Assembly: GCF_021462225.1 (NCBI RefSeq)
Contig: NC_061804.1
Location: 39,287,475-39,351,474 of the forward strand
Direction of reading: 5' to 3'
Source of the DNA: Girardinichthys multiradiatus
Taxonomy: Eukaryota; Chordata; Actinopteri; Cyprinodontiformes; Goodeidae
Length of the DNA stretch: 64,000 nucleotides
Shown: positions 47,101-59,100 of the stretch, one piece after another
Numbering within the stretch: the first letter of the stretch is position 1
How the letters are laid out: the number at the start of each line of letters is the position of its first letter
Notes under the pieces: model-generated
The model's input: only the letters and a program-made list of their open reading frames with translations
Told to the model about the DNA's origin: nothing
Database searches by the model: none
Program-made: the position numbers and the translations under genes

Positions 47101-50100
47101 GTGTCGTCTGCATAGTTATGATAACATACGTTGTTGTTTATTAAAATCTGAGTTAGGGGGAGCATGTAGATAGTGAATAGAAGGGGCCCTAAGATGGATC
47201 CTTGGGAAACGCCACATGTGATTTTTGTGGTCTCTGATGTAAAGTTACCTACTGACACAAAAAAGTCCCTGTCCTTCAAGTAGGATTTAAACCAGCTGAG
47301 TGCTGTACCAGAATGGCCGACCCAGTTTTCCAGGCGTTCTAATAAAATGGAGTGATGAACAATGTTGAATGCTGCACTAAGGTCCAATAATACCAACACT
47401 GTGGTTCTTCCACAGTCTGCTGAGCAGTTTGCTCCTTTAAGGGTGGTTCCTTTTAAAAGAGCAAACTGTTCAGCCATTAAATAATAGTAAAGTTATTAAA
47501 TAATAGTAAATAAAATGTTCTCTCTGCCTCTTTTTAGTCTTTATTTTTGTTCAGACTTTGTCTTCCCTGAAGAACAACTGTATGATCCCTTATAGCCTCT
47601 TCAGACCTTCTACTCCATCGTATTTGCAGCCTCCTTCCTAGCCCCAATTTCTTTAAATCCCAGGTGCTGGACCATAACCTGTAAACCTCATAACTATTTA
47701 AATCCAGCTCATCAGTAAAGGTAAATGAACAATAAATAAAGGATCATGCGTGCAGAGGTTGTCAGAGTGTTTTCTTTTGTTTATTATTTATTTGTACTAT
47801 TTTTATGTTCATTTTAAAATATCTTGAAAGGCTGATCAGCAGCTTTAACCTCACTTTATATTAAAAAAACAGATTTGAAATTTTTAATGGCAGAATTTCA
47901 TCTGACACTGTTGCAGAAACCCATTCCGTGATTAAAGAGTGAAAAGATGTTGTTTGTCTGATGTTTATCAGGAATTGGGTTGAACTGGCAACCCTAGCCA
48001 TAACGTCTTGATGATCTATGCAACAGCTGCAATGTGCCTCCTTGCAAATGGAAAGCTGTGAATGGTAATGATTTAGCATTCTCTGGACAGAGGCCCAGCT
48101 GCAAAGGGCTGTCCCACTGTGGGTGCACAGTGGGACCCTTTCGTTCCCCTTACTGGCCTGTATGTTACATAGCAATGGGCAGGCATTAGGCCAAAACCTG
48201 ATGGGTGATAAGGGGGCAGACATGCGTGAAAAGCAGAGGAGAGATAACCACTTTAACCTGGAGGAAAGGGCCATATCTGATTCTCTTATCACAACCACCC
48301 AAACAAATGAAGCTGTCAAAACAGATCCATCCCGATATATGTGAAGGTCTATCTCTACATGCTATCACTGTCACCTGAAGCAGATTAAAAATGTGGGTTC
48401 ATTTGATTTTATTTTTTCCTACAGAACGACTTTAGGCTTGTTTAAATTTCAGTTATTCTCTTGCTACGTTAGTTGCCAGAGGGGACAACAAAACCCCCTA
48501 GGTTTAGTAAAATGACCAAACTAGGCTGTGGACTCATTAAAAAGAGCCTCTTAAACTAAACCCACTCGAGAGAATTTCTTGTGCACTGAAAGTAAGGACG
48601 TACTTGGAGAAAGGCCTCTTCACATCCCCTCTATAACATGACCACTATTCTTGCAATAATCAGCGTCCACTTTCAGTTTTTACCATATTTACCATAAGTC
48701 AGACAAAAGGGTCATGTGTGAAAAGAAATAAAGAAATAACCAGCACTGCATTTCTTGTTTGGTTCTCTAGGTCCACTTCGAAACCAATATTTAAATTCAC
48801 TGATTGAAATGACACCCCATTATTTCTATTGTCTGACATTAAATCAGACTATACTTTCCTACTTTAGCTCAATTAGAATGACCACAATTGTTTCTGTTTG
48901 ATAAATGCCAGATAATAAACAAGGAAGAGAAATTGTTTGAGAGAGTGTTTTAACCTTTAAATTTAGAGGTTTATAAATTTTCTTAGTATCTCGTAGAATC
49001 ACCCTTTAAACTGTAGGATGTGGATCAGATGTTTCTTCTCATAGCAGTTTGCTGGACCTTTGGCCCATTCTTACTGAAACTACTGGTGTAAGTGTGTCAG
49101 ATTTGTAGGCTGCCCTTCTCACACACCTTTTCACCTCTGTCCATAGTTTTCTTATGAGATTGGGACCAGGACTTTGGATTGTCACAAAACATTGACCTTG
49201 TTGTTTCTAAGCCACTTTGGAAGTATTTTTTGGTATGCTTTAGGGACATTGCCTATTTTAGACACTTCTGTGCTCAAACTCTTTCCTGGTTGATTCCTTG
49301 AGAAGGTTCTTCAGTTTTCTGCATAATATTTTTGCCTCATGATGCCATCTTTTTATGAAGTGCACCAGTTCCTCCTGCAGCGAAACGACCAGTAACATGA
49401 TTCTGCCACCACCGTACTTCATAGTTAGGACAGTGTTCTTAAGCTTACAAAGTTCCCCTTTTTTCTACTCAATGTAAAGATGGTCATTATGGCCAAACAC
49501 CTTAATGTTTGTTTCATCAAACCACAGAACATGTCCTCTAAAGAATGAAGGACATTGTCAATGACTGCATTTGCAAAGTGTAACCTGTCTTTTTATGCTG
49601 CATTTGGTGTAATGAACTATTACTCACTGATCGGTCTTTCAGTCCATATTACTGCAGGACTTATTTCACTGTAATTGACTCTCTTACCAGCTTCAGCCAG
49701 CAACTTCACAACATCTTTTGTTCTGGTTTGATGTGGCCATCTTGCACCAGACAGTTGTGGAGGTCCATTGTTCTCTTTCTGATAAGTTGCCTTTTTTATT
49801 TAAAATTTTCCATGATGTCACACCAGGATTTTGAGTTATTGTCTGGTGTTCAAAGTTGTGTAAAAAGCAATTTGTTTGTGATTTGTTGCTGAAATGTGCT
49901 ATATAAATAAACTTGCCTTACATTGTAATCTGGCAAAATGTGAGGAGCTCAAGTGATCCGAATTCTCTTACGAGTCACCGCAAGTACCATCCGTAAACTA
50001 AATGTAGGATGAAGTTGATGAACCGAGGCCTGGCTAAGCAAGACGTTTTGCAAACCGTAGGGGGTCCTGAGAAGATGGGAGCTTCACAAGACTGATGACC

Positions 50101-53100
50101 GCATGTAATTATGACAAAGATCAGGATTACATGCCAGTAGCTGTTTAAGATGGGATGCAGTAGATGGACACAAGGTTGATGGGGATAATATCAAAGTGTT
50201 CTGCTAAAACACTGGCTAATTCAGCAGCTCTGTCCTTCTACATGCAACCAGGAATGTTGCAATGTTCTGCTAATTTCATTAATAAGCTCTTCATGTCACC
50301 TGTGCACAACATCAGCACCTGCTTGTGTGGTTTCTATCTCTCTGTTCTTCAATGACTCAGAGCAGCAGTAGAATGTATTCAGCCGTACTAGGAGCTTCAC
50401 TGGTTTCTGTTCGTCATATGATGTGTGCAGCATATCTGAAGTGATTTCACTTCTGGTTGGAAACTTAACATTTGGTCAGTTTCTGGGGAGAACAACGTTT
50501 GGGGTTTGTATTAATGGCATTTCCAGCAACCACAATAAAACGAGAAGACTGCAATAGTAAAAAGAGAGAAAACGTCAAAAGAGAAATGCCACCATCAGTG
50601 TGCCATACCATATGGATAGCACTGATACATCCACCAGGAATGGGATAATCTAACTCCATTCTGACAGTTTTGTTGGTAGTTGTCAGTTTCTCTTTCTTGG
50701 TTTCCACTCTTCAGCTCATTCCCAACATGGGAGAATTTTGCCTCCTGATGAGTTTGGTCTCATGGGTTGTGCTAAGCGAGGTTTGTCTATATTTTGATGG
50801 CCTTTGGATTTGACGCAAGCATTCCTGAGCGTTAACTGCTCGTGATTGATGGTCATAATGATGTGTTTGTTTTTCATTTGTGTACTGATGTTGCAGTTTC
50901 TTATTTCAGTGATGACAGTGACATGGAATTTGGAAATTGTTGTGGCTTTGGTTAATTAGGGGGGTTATAAGGTTTGTCTGTGCTTTACAGGGACTGATGG
51001 GTTCAGGTCTGCATAACAGTGTTTAAGTTGAAGTAAATCCAGTTCTGTTGTGATTAAATGTTGTTAGATGTTTTTGCTAGAAGTTAAACTCTTTTTCTCA
51101 GATGTGGAGGTCTGTTATTTGAAATGAACTCAGTGTTGTTTTTGCTCATTATTTAATGTCAAAACTTCTCATTAACCTCTACAGAAAAACAAAACAAAAG
51201 AAACTAAGAGGGATAGCAAACACTGCACAATCATTATTCCCCACATGGGAGCAATCATAATTCTTACTCTGTCATGTGAGTCACAATAAAAATCCAAACT
51301 GGGCTGGATGTATTGCCGTTGTTCTTTGCAATGCAGTTCCAAGTCAGGGATGTCCTGGTGGTCCTTTGTGTTTGTAAGATGATGTTAATGGTGACTTTTT
51401 TGTTGTTTTTGTTCTGCTTCCCCACTGGCAGGCTTCACACAGCTCAGAGAGCCATCAAACAGACCCAGATGACAGTCCAGAGGTTCGGGAAGGAGATTGA
51501 GGAAAAGCTAAGAACGACAGCGGCTTTCACTGAGCGGGTGAGCCAAGCTTCCAGTATCTTTAATTTCTCACTAAATTCTCAATGTAACTGGTTCAGCAAC
51601 TTGTTGCCTGTTGTAAATACAAGTAAGAACATTAGAAGGTAAATACTATGTATAGAAATGGTATAAGAAAGATTTTCTATGATATATTTTTATTTTTAAT
51701 GAGAGGCACCAATCACATTTTTGTTATTTTCTTTGTTTAATTTTAACTTGTCAGTACTGAATTTTCTATAAGAGCTATAACATGAAAATATATAGGAACA
51801 GCATTTAAAGGGTACCGGCCATAGTCAGTCAATAATAAAATTGTACTTGTATTAGGAGCAGAGGAGACAGTAGAGTCACTGTTAAACAGTGACTCCACCT
51901 TCACACAATGACGTAATGTCTCCTCTAGTCTCCTGCCAATTGTAATTAGTTATCAACATGGTTAGCATTATTAAAAAACTATCTCTGTAAATCTTCCTTG
52001 GGAATGTACAGGGGTTGGACAATGAAACTGAAACACCTGTCATTTTAGTGTGGGAGGTTTCATGGCTAAATTGGACCAGCCTGGTAGCCAGTCTTCATTG
52101 ATTGCACATTGCACCAGTAAGAACAGAGTGTGAAGGTTCAATTAGCAGGGTAAGAGCACAGTTTTGCTCAAAATATTGAAATGCACACAACATTATGGGT
52201 GACATACCAGAGTTCAAAAGAGGACAAATTGTTGGTGCACGTCTGTGACCAAGACAGCAAGTCTTTGTGATGTATCAAGAGCCACGGTATCCAGGGTAAT
52301 GTCAGCATACCACCAAGAAGGACGAACCACATCCAACAGGATTAACTGTGGATGCAAGAGGAAGCTGTCTGAAAGGGATGTTCGGGTGCTAACCCAGATT
52401 GTATCCAAAAAACATAAAACCACGGCTGCCCAAATCACGGCAGAATTAAATGTGCACCTCAACTCTCCTGTTTCCACCAGAACTGTCCGTCAGGAGCTCC
52501 ACAGGGTCAATATACACAGCCGTGCTGCTATAGCCAAACCTTTGGTCACTCATGCCAATGCCAAACGTCGCTTTCAATGGTGCAAGGAGCACAAATCTTG
52601 GGCTGTGGACAATGTGAAACATGTATTGTTCTCTGATGAGTCCACCTTTACTGTTTTCCCCACATCTGGGAGAGTTACGGTGTGGAGAAGCCCCAAAGAA
52701 GCGTACCACCCAGACTGTTGCATGCCCAGAGTGAAGCATGGGGGTGGATCAGTGATGGTTTGGGCTGCCATATCATGGCATTCCCTTGGCCCAATACTTG
52801 TGCTAGATGGACGCGTCACTGCCAAGGACTACCGAACCATTCTTGAGGACCGTGTGCATCCAATGGTTCAAACATTATATCCTGAAGGCGGTGCCATGTA
52901 TCAGGATGACAATGCACCAATACACACAGCAAGACTGGTCAAAGATTGGTTTGATGAACATGAAAGTGAAGTTGAACATCTCCCATGGCCTGCACAGTCA
53001 CCAGATCTAAATATTATTGAGCCACTTTGGGGTGTTTTGGAGGAGCGAGTCAGGAAACGTTTTCCTCCACCAGTATCACGTAGTGACCTGGCCACTATCC

Positions 53101-56100
53101 TGCAAGAAGAATGGCTTAAAATCCATCTGACCACTGTGCAGGACTTGTATATGTCATTCCCAAGACAAATTGATGCTGAATTGGCCACAAAAGGAGGCCC
53201 TACACCATACTAATAGATTATTGTGGTCTAAAACCAGGTGTTTCAGTTTCATTGTCCAACCCTTGTAGATCTTCACTCTTACTGTGACATTTCCAAAAGG
53301 CCAGCGAATACGGTCATTCTGCGACAGAGGTTAGAAGGTCGGAAGAATAAAACACAGCAACTCTGTAGTACTTTGTTCTGCCATCTTGTTATCTGCTGAA
53401 AAGTCTTGCCCATAGTTACTCAAAGAAGTTGGATTTACATGCTCAGCGTCACATCCTGAGGTTGTCTTTTGAAAATAGATGTACGAGTGCTACCAGCATT
53501 GCTGCAGAGGTTGGTGGGTCAGCCTGTCAGTGCTCAGACCATACGCCGCACCCTGCATCAAATCAGTCTGCATGGCTGTCATCCAAGAAGGAAGCCCCCT
53601 CTAAACATGACATGTTTTACACAGAAAAGATAGATGATTTCAGAAAGGAGAGAAGGAAGCTATGCATGTCAAATGAGAAAAAACAACTCCAAACAGAGGA
53701 GGAGGCCTTAGATTTCACCTGTCAGAAACATACTGGTCAACATTACACCTGATATATCCAGTCAGTTTCAAACCAATTCAAACCTTCTTGCATGCGACCA
53801 AAACACCTCTGAGTGATCCAAGCAAACAACTGCACCAATCATGCCTTATTGTTAATGGAGTCTAATCTGCATGTGAATTAAATATGTGGCACATCCCAAA
53901 CAGCTTTAAAGCTTGGAACTTCTTCGTCACTAGCTTTGAATTCAGAAAGCCCTTCAGATGAAGAGCAGAACCGAGGTCCAGTTGGTTTAATCTCTTTTGG
54001 ATTCACCATTTCCTGGAGGACTGAGAATCTTCAAAGGCATGATGCACAAGACAGCCTGCAAACAGTTTTCTAAAGACAAGCAGACTGAGGACAGGGATCA
54101 CTGGAGCCATGTCCTGTGGCCTGGTAAGACCAAGATAAATGTAATTGGCTCGGATGGTGTCAAACGATTTGTGGCAGCAACCAGGTGAGGAGTACAATGA
54201 CAAGTGTGTCTTGCCTGCAGTAGAGCATGGTGGTGGGAGTGTCATGATTTAGGGTTGCATGAGTGCAGCTCGCTGTGGGGAGCTAAAATTCATTGAGGGA
54301 CCCGTGAATGCCAACATGCACTGTGACATATTGAAGCAGAGTATGATCCCCTGACTTTGGAAACTGGCCTGCAGGGCAGTATTCCAACATGATAACGATG
54401 CCAAACACACCTCCACGACGACCACTGCCTTGCTAAAGAGACTGGAGGTAAACATGCCGGACTGGCCAAGCATGTCTCCAGACCTTAACCCTATCGAGCA
54501 TCTGTGGGGCATCCTCAAACCCTCAAACGGAAGGTGGAGGAGCACAAGTTCTCTATCATCCACCAGCTCTGTGATGTCGTCGTGGAGGAGCATTTCTTTG
54601 ACAACCTGTGAAGCTCTAGAGAACTCCATGTCCAAGAAAGTTAAGGTAGTGCTGGAAAATAATAGTGGCCACACAAACTACTATAGCATCTACATAAATG
54701 CTATTTAAATATGTTAACAGTGATCCAATGACGTAATGATGTTACTCAGTCTCATGCAACACCATTTTAAATGCAGAATCTGAGCTGATGAAGTTTTCCT
54801 TACTTGAAACTCAAAGTGAGACTGACGACATGACCCATTTTCTGATTAAGTCTTCTAATAATTATTTGACCATATGCAGCATTCATAAAATTGATCTAGC
54901 TGAATACCTAAATCCACATTCTTTATCCCAGTGTTCATGGTGCATTCTCTGATCAGAACGAGACTGGATATTTGAAGTTCTGACCAATCAGTTATTTAAA
55001 GCTAAAGAAATGGTCAGATTCTGGTCAGCGTTCTAGTTTTTTTGTTTTGTTTTTTTTGTAACCCTAATACTATAAAGTAGTAGTTGCTGTAATCACCAGC
55101 TGCTTATTCCCTACTTTTTCCTCTAATAATAAGCATCAGTGGACGGCATTGGGCTTCTCCTACAAGACCTGAGATCATCTAAACAGAATTTCACAGAAGC
55201 TGTTTAGCAGCTTTTAAATGTTTGCTTTCATAAACCAACTGAAAAGTGGAGGGAAAAACATAATACTTGGAACTGGTACCAATTACACTAGCTGGTTTGC
55301 TTGTTTTCAGTAGCAGTCAATATTTTCTATCACTTAAGGCATTGAATTTTATGAAAGGCTAAATATTTATATAAAGATTAGGTGCTAAGACAGTATAGAA
55401 CTGTGTTTGCTGTGATCAGCAAAACTTTGGCAGCTGGTCTCTCTTCTAATAATAAGCATCAGCAGGCTCTGCCATGAAACATACTTAGAATTTGAGAGCT
55501 TTTACCACCCAAAGTCTGGCATTTATTTGTACGATAAAGATAATAAGTTAGAGGTCTTTATAGCCTTAAGGCAGCATTAGAATGTTTTCATGGCTAAACT
55601 ACGAAGTAAATGAAGATCAATATCACTCTGCCAGACTGATGATGCCTTGAACAAAATCCCGTTTATGCTTCCATCTCCTGTTATAACCTTGACTATGATC
55701 AAGAAAACATGTTAAGCATTTTTGGAATTGGCGGGCACACAGCTGTGAAAACGAAGCACCAATCCCAGGTAGGAATTCATGTTTGCTGTAAACATTCACG
55801 TCTAATTTCTGTCCATAGCTTTTTTTTTTTATTGTGATGACATTTTTGATCCATCTCCATTTATTATTACTTCAGGTAAGTTTTTTTTATGAAGCTTTAA
55901 TATAAATTAATTCTTTATAGCAGCAGCATCATCTCACGATGAAAAATACAACCTCTAATTTGATTTCAGTTGATGATTGGGGGGGGGGGACCTACAATGT
56001 TTGGAAAAATAATTTCAATCAAACCATCCGGCGGCACACTTACTGACACCTGCGCTGTCATGCTTCGTGCAAAGAAAATCTATATTGCAAAGAGGAATAG

Positions 56101-59100
56101 AGCTCACAGCAAAGTGGAGGAGAGAACTCCCGTTTAATAGGAAGAAACTTTGTGCAGAACCTGGTGTGAGCGGCCATCTGCTGCGACCGACCCGGGGCTT
56201 GAAAAAACTGATGATACACACACACAACAAAGGAAACAAGCACTGGTCCCGGGTTCCTTCTATGGTAGAGACAACTTTGAGCGTTAATGGAAGCAGCAGC
56301 TTCTTCAGTGTCTAGGAGAGAAACACGGCTAGATGGAAATGCTCTGAGCTAGTTGTAGAAACTAAAGGAATAAAGCAACACACACAGTTAGTAGCAGCCA
56401 TAGCTCCTTCTAGGAGACACACTGTTAAGCACAAAAACACAGAGCCGAGTGTACTAATTACAAGTGAATAGAAATTCAGATCAATTTAAAAAGTAAAGTT
56501 AAAATAAAACAATAAATAAAGCTCAATTGAAAGTATTTTAAAGGAATTTTACAGATGCCAATAATAATTTGGTAATTTTTTTTGTTTTGCAAAATATCTT
56601 TTACTGAGTGTACTCAAGTTAAATATTGGACTATTGTACAGCAATGATGAATTCAGTTTAAGGCCTTTTCCACATCTTTACCAGGGTTGCCAATAAGTGT
56701 GGCACTGTATACTTTAATAGTTTTTAGTTTTTTGTGCTGGCCATGGCTTTGTGTACCCTATATCCTGGACTGATTTTAGACAGCTGGGAGGTTTTCATGT
56801 CCACCTTTAGAGTCAGATCAGTGAGAATTTATGCACTGCGGCACATATACTAAAACTTGAAGGGTTTTGGTGCAGCTGTTACAGCTGTTGCTTTTCCTTA
56901 AGTTCTTTTGATATACTCCTTCTCCTTTTGTTCTGTTTCACAGACCTTCACCTTGACTATGCAAGCTGCCCTGCTAGCTTTAGCCTTCCCACAAAAATGT
57001 TAAGCCTCTATCTTTGCTACAAAGGATCTCCTACAAAAACCTGTCTCTGATATTTCTCCCATATTAAAACATTCCTCTAAACCTTTTTCAGTGCCCAAAT
57101 CAGCTAGTAAATCATACAATTCCCTGTCTTCTAGCTCTCTATTAAAGGCCTTGTCGAGTGGAGAGAGTGGAGCATTGTTGGACTCTTCTAAGGGCTTTTT
57201 AAGATCCCCGTGCACATTTATATTGAGCCTGGATCAAGGGACGGCAGAGTGGCCCTTTCACCCTCTCACCCACACTCTGTCATTAATCTGCTGGGTTCTA
57301 ACATGCCCCTCACGCCTCCTGCTTATTTACTCAGCTGACCCACTGGTGTTTGATGTTCAGTAGGAGGCAGACAGGCCCTGGGATGTCCACGTACACATAC
57401 ATGCATGTGACCTAATTGTCAACTCTCCGCTCAGTGAAAGTGTAGGAGGTTCAAGGTTCGTGCCAAAGCCTGAGGTGGTTAACATGCAACGCTACGGTGC
57501 GAAGCTCTGAGGAGAAGGAGGTTCTATCAGTTGTCTTGCTGATTTTCACTCCCTGTTTTCTTCTCAAGGCCCTCATCAATTTGCTAGAAGAGGCATATTT
57601 GTGTTGCTTTAGATCCCCGCTGTGATCACTATCTGATTGTTTGCGTGTGGGAGAAGTCTCAGTCCCTCCTTGCTGGGTGCTTCTCTGGGATCAAAAACAA
57701 GCTCAATCCCAGCCAAATCTTCATCACCCATCTCAGTCCTAACTTTAACTGTTTTTATCCAACAACTCCTACAGTCATTTATTTTGTCGTTTAAATCTGA
57801 TTTAGGTCTTTGAAGTACGTTTATGCTTTACGTCTGACTTAATGCAGTTTTATTTACTGCCAACTGTTTATTTTTTGTGCCTTATTCCACATCTGGACCC
57901 TTCTGTCCATTCAGCTGTTCCTTTTTAGATAGTTAACACTCTGCAGGACACACCACCCACTATTGGATAGAGACATGAAGCAGACACACCCAACAGAGAG
58001 CACAAAATGTTGACTAATGGCTCAGATGTGTGTGTTAGTCAGGGAGCATTGTGTGAGAGTAAAATGCTAGAGTTCTGGTTTCTGAAACTATTACTAACAT
58101 GATTCGGGTACCTCAAGTACTAAAATTCCTCGAGGCAAAATATCTGCCTCAAGGCTTCGTTAGATTCTGTTTAACTATTCAATGCACTGTGTTCGGCCGA
58201 GTGGTTATTTTTGCTGCACAACACTCTCACTTCCTTCCGCTAATTATAGCCTATGCTGCTGATATGTGGATAATTCCACATCGGGTCCTTCTGTCCATTC
58301 AGCTGTACTCCTGTCTATGGTGGGAGACGCCGAGGGGCAAAAAGAAGAGCAGAGGAAACATTCCACTCAGTCTCGCCCTACTCTGTCATGCTCTACTCGG
58401 TACAGTCCCTGTTGTGTTTCCATTGTTTCCATTGACTCACTGACCGCTGGAGTTGTGGCCTGAAGCCCCGCCCCCAGCTATCAGTGTAGTGCACTGTGCT
58501 GCTAATACTGGTACTGTGTGACATTGTCACATTAAAGTAATGTGTGAAATGGTAAAAAATAATAGGAAAATAAAACTTTTTTAAAAATACAAATAACGTC
58601 TGTATTATTGTATATGAAGAATGTCTGGTGTGTTTTTTCATTTTTGTATTTCAAAATAATCCACTGGGATGATTATCTGGACCATACCCCAGCCAGAACT
58701 TAATAAAATAAGGCTCAGGGGTCTGATGTTAGGGGGGTGGCAGGAGGAGCAGAGAGGAGAGACGTTGCCATCTGGACTGGTGAGGCTTCAGAGTTTGCTT
58801 GAAGAAGTTAAATTTTGGGCTTTATGATGACGTTTTGTCTCAACTATGGCAATAACGAGGACAAGGACTTCAAGCTCAAATCTGTGCACCTGTGACTGCC
58901 CTGAAGTTAGTTTTAGGTTGGATATTAGATATTCATGCTCCACGGATTTACCGGTGTCTTCCTCCTGTTTGACTCGATGCAGGCTGTCTGATTACGGGCA
59001 GCTGCTCTCTGCCTAATCCCTCCTCCTGCAAATGCTGGTTTGCTTAAGGGCCGTCAATAAATTCCCCAACAAAACACGCTGTTAGTTGCTCATGAGTTTT

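Larger units (their letters stand above)
46172..47480 (-). mobile_element. 5'-truncated LINE Q2
   Basis: Same family and strand as Q1 at 2432. The tail at 46172-46250 is nearly identical (repeated TTGAC, TATATAAATAAA). RT frames at 46956-47477 ([14 protein letters not shown], and the upstream block [20 protein letters not shown]) and 46353-46892 ([14 protein letters not shown]) are separated by a frameshift and small deletions. Just inside the 5' end is an inverted repeat (47425-47473). Confidence 0.84.

Noticed and set aside
47861..48319. 152-codon - strand frame in uvrag intron 6
   Set aside because: No motif, no homology recalled, composition rich in Ser and Cys as in non-coding frames.
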